Positions 1 to 5,600 of a stretch of DNA of 7,190 nucleotides are shown one piece after another (position 1 is the stretch's first letter; each line of letters begins with the position of its first letter). The translations under genes were made by a program, and so were the position numbers. The DNA lies in contig DMPG01000065.1 in assembly GCA_003456055.1 (NCBI GenBank), positions 1,867 to 9,056 of the forward strand, given 5' to 3'. The DNA is from Bacteroidota bacterium (GTDB taxonomy: Bacteria > Bacteroidota > Ignavibacteria > UBA10030 > UBA8401). The notes below the pieces were generated by a model. That model worked only from the letters and a program-made list of their open reading frames with translations, had not been told where the DNA came from and did not search any database.

Positions 1-2535
1 AATTGGCAGCAATTTAATGTGTATGGTACACTGATCGCAAACGGAACGTTGGCGAAGCCTATTATTTTCACATCATGGAGAGACAGTACTGTTGGTGGTA
101 AGACCACGTCGCCGACTGATTTTACACCGCCTGCGCCGGGAGATTGGAATTATATTGCATTCCGCAACGGCAGCGGAGCTTCAGTCGTTCGGAATTGTCA
201 ATTTAAATATGGCGGAAGGGATGGACAAAAAACCGTCTATTTTGAAACCAACGTTGGTGCCATGACTTTTTCAAATAACTTGGTAAGACGATCAATGTCG
301 GCAGGAATTTATGTATACAATACACCAATTATCATTGATAGTACAGCCGTCGATAGTTGTGCAGAATCCGGAATTCAAGTTGGTGCCAATGCAGCAAACA
401 TTGTATCGATACGGAATTCAACGATTACCAAAAACACTCTATACGGAGTATGGGTCCAAAGTCCGGCGAACCTCTCAGTTCTTTCGAATTGTACTATTTC
501 AAATAATACAAAAACGGGATTCTTTATTGAGAACAACACCATATCCCTTTCGGTCATAGGGAATACAATAAATAATAATGGCGATCATGGAATGTATTTA
601 CTTGCGCGGAACGATGCGATCGATACGTTGTTAATGATAGCCGGAAATAAAGTTCGGAACAATGGACTGGCTGGAATTTTTTCATCGAGAGCATATATGA
701 TCGATGATTCCATTTCCGGTAATCGGTATGCGATCGGTGTCCTCGGACAACTTTCGTTAACAGGTACCGGTACTTCATTGGGTAACTTCTATGAGAACAA
801 CGTAATTGCAGGAAATACCTACAACGATGTTTTGGTAACACAAGAGAACGTCGTTGGTAGATTGGGTGAATCGCTTCCTCCAAATTATTCGAAAGTTATT
901 GCTGTGCGAGGAGATCTTAATGTAGTATCAGGAGATACTCTTCGGATTGCTCCCGGCAGTATCATTAAATTTCCCAAAGAATATGGCAGCGGATATATCC
1001 AGGTAAGCGGCACAATACTTTCGGAAGGAACAACGAACAATAAGATCGTATTTACTTCCTGGAAGGATGATACGTATGGTGGTGATACCAATCGTGATAC
1101 TTCTACTACGGTCCCGGTTCCCGGTGATTGGAATCGCATCAATGTGACCGGAGCGACAACAAATGGTTCTCACTTTATTAATACTATCGTGAGATATGGA
1201 GATGCATTAAATACCGGCACGCTAGATTTTAACCAAACATCGGCATCAATTGAATCGTGTTTTGTTTCATATTCAAAGAGTTGGGGGGTGAAGTTCAATA
1301 ATTCATCTTCAGTCTTGACCGGTACAGAAATTCATCACAATGGGTCCGGGATTTATGTCAGCGGAACACCTCAACCGACGGTGAACTACAACAATATTTA
1401 TCTTAATACTTCGTACGGACTCTATTCATTCTCAACCAGTGCAAATACTAACGCACAGAATAATTATTGGGGTGCACCGACCGGTCCTAAAAAAACTACA
1501 GGTCCAGCTACCGGACCGAACCGATCAAATCTTTCAGGTTTGGGAAATCAGATTTTCATCTCCGGCACCGGAGATGTCAGCTGGGATCCATATTTAACAA
1601 CCCGATCCGGAATTTTACCGGGTGATGTGAGCGGGAATGGACAAATTTCTGCATTTGACGCTTCGATGATTTTACAATATCTTGTCAGTCAGATTAACCT
1701 TTCACCGGTACAACGTCTCGCGGCAAATGTCAGCGGTGATACTACAGTAAGTGCATTTGATGCTTCGTATATTTTACGGTATGTTGTTGGGTTGATATCA
1801 GGCTTTCCGGGTCTTGGAAAACAATCTATCGAAAGCGATATTGCTTCAGCGTTTGCATTCACTATTGAAAAGGGACAAAATGCAAACGAGTTTGATCTTA
1901 TCATTCATCTTAACAAACCGACAAACGTATTTGGTCTGAATGTTAACCTTTCGTTTGATACAACATTGGTAAAACCGGTTAGAATGAAAAAAACGATGGA
2001 ATCTGACAGCATGATGATGGTGTATAATTTCACGAACGGTTATGCTAATGTTGCAATGGCAGGATTGAAACCGCTGAATTCGGAAGGCGATGTTGCACGA
2101 TTTACGTTCAGTATTTTCGATCCCGCAAAAGCGCAGGAACAAATATTATTCACAGTGAAAAAATTTGTGTTGAACGAAATGGATGTGACGAAGGATGTGG
2201 GCTCTATCATATTAAATGTGGAAGATATTGCCGAAGTTCCTACAACATTTGCGTTGTCGCAGAATTATCCGAACCCGTTCAATCCTTCAACAACGATCAA
2301 TTATCAATTACCGACAGAGAGCAAAGTAACAATCGTAATCTATAATATGCTCGGACAAATTGTGAGAACGTTGGTCAACACAGAGCAAAGCGCGGGATAT
2401 CATTCGCTTCGGTGGAACGCAACTGATGATAATAATAGAACGATCTCCAGCGGTGTCTATCTTTACAAGATCATTGCTCAGTCACAAGGTAAAAATGTTT
2501 TTGTAAACACAAAAAAGATGCTGCTGTTGAAATAA
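1..2535 (+). CDS. T9SS-exported beta-helix protein with dockerin and cohesin-like domains (5'-truncated)
   Basis: The frame is open from the first base to the TAA at 2533-2535 (844 codons), so the true start and signal peptide lie upstream. The GTG at 19 is internal: it falls inside a motif that is repeated at 1000. Domains in order: a right-handed parallel beta-helix (to about 840) with many N-x-I-x-x-N...G-I/V/F turns; a linker of the type SGDTLRIAPGSIIKF (about 895-975); a second beta-helix (about 1000-1605) closing with NYWGAPTGP and a DVSWDPYLT motif; a type I dockerin (1615-1800); a cohesin-like domain (1846-2220); and a T9SS type A sorting domain (2239-2532). The protein is probably exported by Sec and then the type IX system, and attached to or released from the cell surface. 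Such beta-helices are known in polysaccharide lyases, carbohydrate-binding proteins and adhesins, but no catalytic residues can be assigned here. It lies 22 bp upstream of another exported multidomain protein. The family reading is firm; the substrate is unknown. Confidence 0.95.
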   Translation, partial: NWQQFNVYGTLIANGTLAKPIIFTSWRDSTVGGKTTSPTDFTPPAPGDWNYIAFRNGSGASVVRNCQFKYGGRDGQKTVYFETNVGAMTFSNNLVRRSMSAGIYVYNTPIIIDSTAVDSCAESGIQVGANAANIVSIRNSTITKNTLYGVWVQSPANLSVLSNCTISNNTKTGFFIENNTISLSVIGNTINNNGDHGMYLLARNDAIDTLLMIAGNKVRNNGLAGIFSSRAYMIDDSISGNRYAIGVLGQLSLTGTGTSLGNFYENNVIAGNTYNDVLVTQENVVGRLGESLPPNYSKVIAVRGDLNVVSGDTLRIAPGSIIKFPKEYGSGYIQVSGTILSEGTTNNKIVFTSWKDDTYGGDTNRDTSTTVPVPGDWNRINVTGATTNGSHFINTIVRYGDALNTGTLDFNQTSASIESCFVSYSKSWGVKFNNSSSVLTGTEIHHNGSGIYVSGTPQPTVNYNNIYLNTSYGLYSFSTSANTNAQNNYWGAPTGPKKTTGPATGPNRSNLSGLGNQIFISGTGDVSWDPYLTTRSGILPGDVSGNGQISAFDASMILQYLVSQINLSPVQRLAANVSGDTTVSAFDASYILRYVVGLISGFPGLGKQSIESDIASAFAFTIEKGQNANEFDLIIHLNKPTNVFGLNVNLSFDTTLVKPVRMKKTMESDSMMMVYNFTNGYANVAMAGLKPLNSEGDVARFTFSIFDPAKAQEQILFTVKKFVLNEMDVTKDVGSIILNVEDIAEVPTTFALSQNYPNPFNPSTTINYQLPTESKVTIVIYNMLGQIVRTLVNTEQSAGYHSLRWNATDDNNRTISSGVYLYKIIAQSQGKNVFVNTKKMLLLK
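16..213 (+). repeat. Beta-helix entry module, copy 1
   Basis: Protein-level repeat unit in gene 1. It reads V-x-G-T-L...G-T...I-I-F-T-S-W-R-D-x-x-x-G-G, then P-A-P-G-D-W-N-x-I, and ends near K-Y-G-G. The same order of motifs recurs 984 nt (328 codons) downstream. In surface proteins of Bacteroidota-like lineages this module typically caps the start of a parallel beta-helix. Confidence 0.85.
1000..1200 (+). repeat. Beta-helix entry module, copy 2
   Basis: Second copy of the module at 16-213. It shows V-S-G-T-I...G-T...I-V-F-T-S-W-K-D-D-x-x-G-G-D-T-N, then P-V-P-G-D-W-N-x-I and R-Y-G-D. It begins the second, shorter beta-helix. The DNA of the two copies has diverged, so the duplication is old or the modules were acquired as separate domain units. 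Confidence 0.85.
1615..1800 (+). other. Type I dockerin domain (two calcium loops) within gene 1
   Basis: Two EF-hand-like loop plus helix segments are visible. The first starts at 1624 as D-V-S-G-N-G-Q-I-S-A-F-D followed by helix ASMILQYLVSQI. The second starts near 1729 as N-V-S-G-D-T-T-V-S-A-F-D followed by helix ASYILRYVVGLI. Positions 1, 3, 5 and 12 of each loop carry D/N/S side chains suited to calcium; the second loop has N instead of D at position 1. Dockerins bind cohesin domains in a calcium-dependent way. Here the domain is internal, because the C-terminus is taken by the secretion signal. Confidence 0.9.
1846..2220 (+). other. Cohesin-like domain within gene 1
   Basis: About 125 residues of predicted beta-sandwich lying just after the dockerin. 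It has the cohesin layout: an opening strand pair around VFGLNVNLSFDTTLVKPV, a middle hydrophobic strand VAMAGLKPL, then G-D-V-A-R-F-T-F-S-I-F, then V-L-N-E near 2167-2178 leading to a final strand GSIILNVE. The same landmarks (a G-x-G/A-hydrophobic strand and an N-E turn) occur in the three cohesin-like units of the next gene. It could equally be called a carbohydrate-binding-module-like sandwich; the cohesin assignment is by motif only. Confidence 0.7.
2239..2532 (+). other. T9SS type A C-terminal sorting domain of gene 1
   Basis: The last ~98 residues begin PTTFALSQNYPNPFNPSTTI and continue with VTIVIYNMLGQIVRTL, an AGYHSLRWNATD strand, ISSGVYLYKI and a basic-hydrophobic end KKMLLLK. This is the Por-secretion/FlgD-like sorting domain that directs Sec-exported proteins through the type IX system. 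The YPNPFNPST version is typical of Ignavibacteriota and relatives. Confidence 0.95.
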
Positions 2536-2557
2536 TGAACGACGAAAAGAATTACCA
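2536..2557 (+). promoter_or_regulatory. Short intergenic gap with weak purine-rich leader before gene 2
   Basis: Only 22 bp separate the two genes, too short for a convincing promoter plus terminator, so co-transcription is likely. No GGAGG-like ribosome binding site is visible; the best purine stretch is GAAAAGAA at 2544-2551. Lack of a Shine-Dalgarno sequence is common in Bacteroidota-type genomes. The gene 1 stop and an ATG overlap as TAATG at 2533-2537, opening an 8-codon frame that stops at 2559-2561 over the gene 2 start. Confidence 0.55.
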
Positions 2558-2626
2558 ATGAAAAATTCATTTCTCTACTCTACCATAGCCGCGGTGATTG
2601 TATTTTGCGGCGGCATTGCACATGCA
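2558..2626 (+). other. Sec signal peptide of gene 2
   Basis: Residues 1-23: a short basic start (M-K-N), a hydrophobic core YSTIAAVIVFCGGI and an A-H-A cleavage site before Q-T-D. Cys17 lies in the core but is preceded by V-F, not a lipobox, so signal peptidase I is favoured over a lipoprotein. Confidence 0.88.
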
Positions 2627-5600
2627 CAGACCGATACTGTTCATCTTCGATTACAAAACGGGTTAGAAAAGCGAGGTATGACATACGCCTATCCGATCTA
2701 TTGCGATGATTCGCTTACGGTTGCTGATTCTGTGATGTCCGGTGAATTTACTTTAAATCACAATGGTGTTGTTTTGGATATCGTGGGTGTTGAAAAGATT
2801 GGAACGATGCTTTCTACTGTGGATACTGTTTTTTATAATTCTGTATTAAAAAAAATTGTTTTTGCAACCACCCAACCAATTACCGGCAAAGGTGTTTTAC
2901 TCTATCTCACGATTGTTGTCAAAGCGTCGGCGAGCGGCATAACTCCGATGAATTTTACGAGTACATTGTTCAATGAGGGAAAACCTTTTGCAAAAGTAAC
3001 CGCCGGTTCATTCCGTCCGATGGATATCTTTATCAATCCAAAAACCCCGCCGCAGAATAAAGTTGTCGGTGATACGATCATATTCACTGTATCAGGTGAT
3101 GTATCTCCACCGGTATTCTGGAGTGTTGGTGATACATCAATTGCCTCGATCACTTCGTCAGGAAAACTGATCGGCAAAAAAATCGGTCAATCGTACGCCA
3201 AGGTTGTTGATTCGTACGGATTGGTCGATCAGTCATTTATTTTTCCGATCAATTCTCCTGCATTGAATAGTCTAACAATGACCATCTCAGACACTTCGTT
3301 CATGCAAAATCTTACGTTTGATCTTCCGATTCGAGTTTCCGATGTCACTTCGTTAGGTATCATTTCAGCACAATGGAAATTGAACTATAATATAAATTCT
3401 CTTGTGCCGAAAGGTGTATTCACTACTGGAACGTTGGCACAATCGTGGGGTGCGCCAACAGTAAATTATGGATTAGGAACAATGGATGTTGCGATGGCAG
3501 GTCCGGATACACTCACAGGGAAAGGGGTTTTAGCGTATGTTCGTTTTCAAGTAAAACGGTTTGCAACTCAAAATTCGAATCTTGATCTGCAGAACATTCT
3601 TTTTAACGAAACAATGACCGCAACCGTTGACAATGGTGTTTTTACGACGATACAAGGACCGACGATCACGATCAATCCAAACAGACAAATACTTACGCGC
3701 GGCGATACGGTAACATATTTTGCAATTGGCGGAACTCCGCCGTATAAATGGTTTTCTTCGAACGCTGCAATAGCTTCAGTTGATTCTCTTTCTGGAAAAT
3801 TACAAGCAATATCTCGCGGAAACTTTACTCTTTCTGCGTTCGATGCTCAGGGTTTCGACGGCACGTTCACTGTTTCCGTCAATGATTTTTTTGCATCAAT
3901 GCCGGATACCACAGTCCGCATCGGTGATTCAGTCGATGTTCCAATTTACATTACGGATGTAACAGGGTTAGGGATTTATGCTAAAGATATTTATATAGGT
4001 TACGATACGACAAAAGTTCATTTCAAGGAGATCATCACAAACGGAACAATCAGTAGTAAAATGACAGCATTTGTGAACGATTCTGGCGGAATAATCCGAA
4101 TGGCATTTGCAGATGACAGTGCTCTCACCGGACAAGGAATTTTTGCAAAACTTCGTTTCCATCATATGCCGCCGTCAGGTCCAGGACAATTTACACCGTT
4201 GACATTTCTTAAATACCTGAACAATGAAGGACCGCAGACAGCGACATTGAAGAACGGAAAGATCACAATTCTTCCGCGGCTGAACACCGATCCGGTCTTT
4301 ACAAAGGGGATGAATGATACAATAATCTTTGAAGATCAGCAGTTGACATTTGATTACGATGCATTCGATATCGATAACGATCAAATAAATTTCTTTTTGC
4401 AAAACCAGCCGGTTGGAATGACGATGGATTCAATGACCGGCATATTGAATTGGAAACCAAATTCGAATCAGGCAGGGATCTATAACATTATTGTCGTTGC
4501 AGTTGATGGTAAAGGGGGCATTGTATCGAAACCGTCAAAGATAACCGTGCTGAACACTAGTACGAATCAACCGCCTCAATTTACTTCTGTCTTGCCCGAT
4601 ACGACCATAATCGAAAACATTCCGTTTACATTTCAGTATTCTGCATCCGATGCGGATATTTCCGATACGTTATTATTTGGTTTAATCTTTCCACAACCGG
4701 GATCAGGAATAACTGTTTCCCCTAAAGGATTGTTGAGCTGGACTCCGAATTCTTTTCAAACAGGAAAAAATCTTATCATTGTTGGAGTCACCGATGGGAA
4801 AAGCGGTACACTTGATACGGCAATTGTTTCAGTGCAAAACGTAATCGTAAATAGACCTCCGCAATTTATCACAACGCTTCCGGATATTGTTGTCCCGGTT
4901 GACACTGTTCTGAATTTTAAATATGCGGCTGTTGATCCCGATAATGATTTTCTTATTTATTCCTTGATGAAATTTCCGTTCGGTGCTGTAATTCAGACCG
5001 ATGGGATGTTTGCTTGGAAACCGTCTGCCGCACAAGTGGGAAGAGACACGATCATTGTAGCTGTGGGTGATGGAGAGTTTATCGTTTTGGATACCGCAGT
5101 TGTTACAGTGCAAAACGGAACCGTCAATAGACCTCCGCAATTTACTGGAACGCTTCCGGATATTAATTTCCCCGTCGATTCCACATTGAATTTTAAGTAT
5201 AAAGCGTTCGATCCCGACAATGATAATGTGATCTTTTCATTTGTGAAATTTCCATCGGGTGCCGTCATTCAGCTTGACGGTTCATTCTCTTGGAAACCTT
5301 CGGTGTCACAAATTGGAAAAGATACAATTGTAGTTGCAGTCAGTGATGGTTTCCTTATTACTCTCGATACTGCGGTTGTTACGGTGATTGGTTTCCCAAG
5401 CGTACTGTTTTCTCAGAACAATATTGATTTTGGTTCGATAAGCTTTGGCGGTTCAAAAACACTCTCAACAACCGTAAAGAATGCCGGTACTACACCGCTG
5501 ATACTAACCCTTTTGCTGTTGCCGGAATTCAATCTGAATCCTGATCCGAATTTTATTCTTGATACAACCGGTATTTCATTCATTGCTCCGGGGACAGAAA

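Noticed and set aside
19..21. GTG as the start codon of gene 1
   Set aside because: The frame is open upstream to the window edge, no signal peptide follows, and the same motif occurs internally at 1000, so this V is part of a repeat module.
554..883. Minus-strand open frame of 109 codons inside gene 1
   Set aside because: It is antisense to the beta-helix region, whose plus-strand translation has clear repeats; the antisense product is rich in H, R, S and Y with no family resemblance.
2606..2611. Cys17 in the gene 2 signal peptide as a lipoprotein lipobox
   Set aside because: The residues before it (I-V-F) do not fit a lipobox, while an A-H-A site for signal peptidase I is well placed six residues later.
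2848..2855. A8 homopolymer in gene 2, with a second A8 at 5737-5744, as possible phase-variation or frameshift sites
   Set aside because: The frame continues cleanly through both tracts, A-rich codons are common in this genome, and no alternative frame of useful length follows.
2902..3177. Minus-strand open frame of 91 codons inside gene 2
   Set aside because: It lies fully inside a convincing plus-strand gene, its translation has no recognisable domain, and several similar antisense frames occur by chance through the window.
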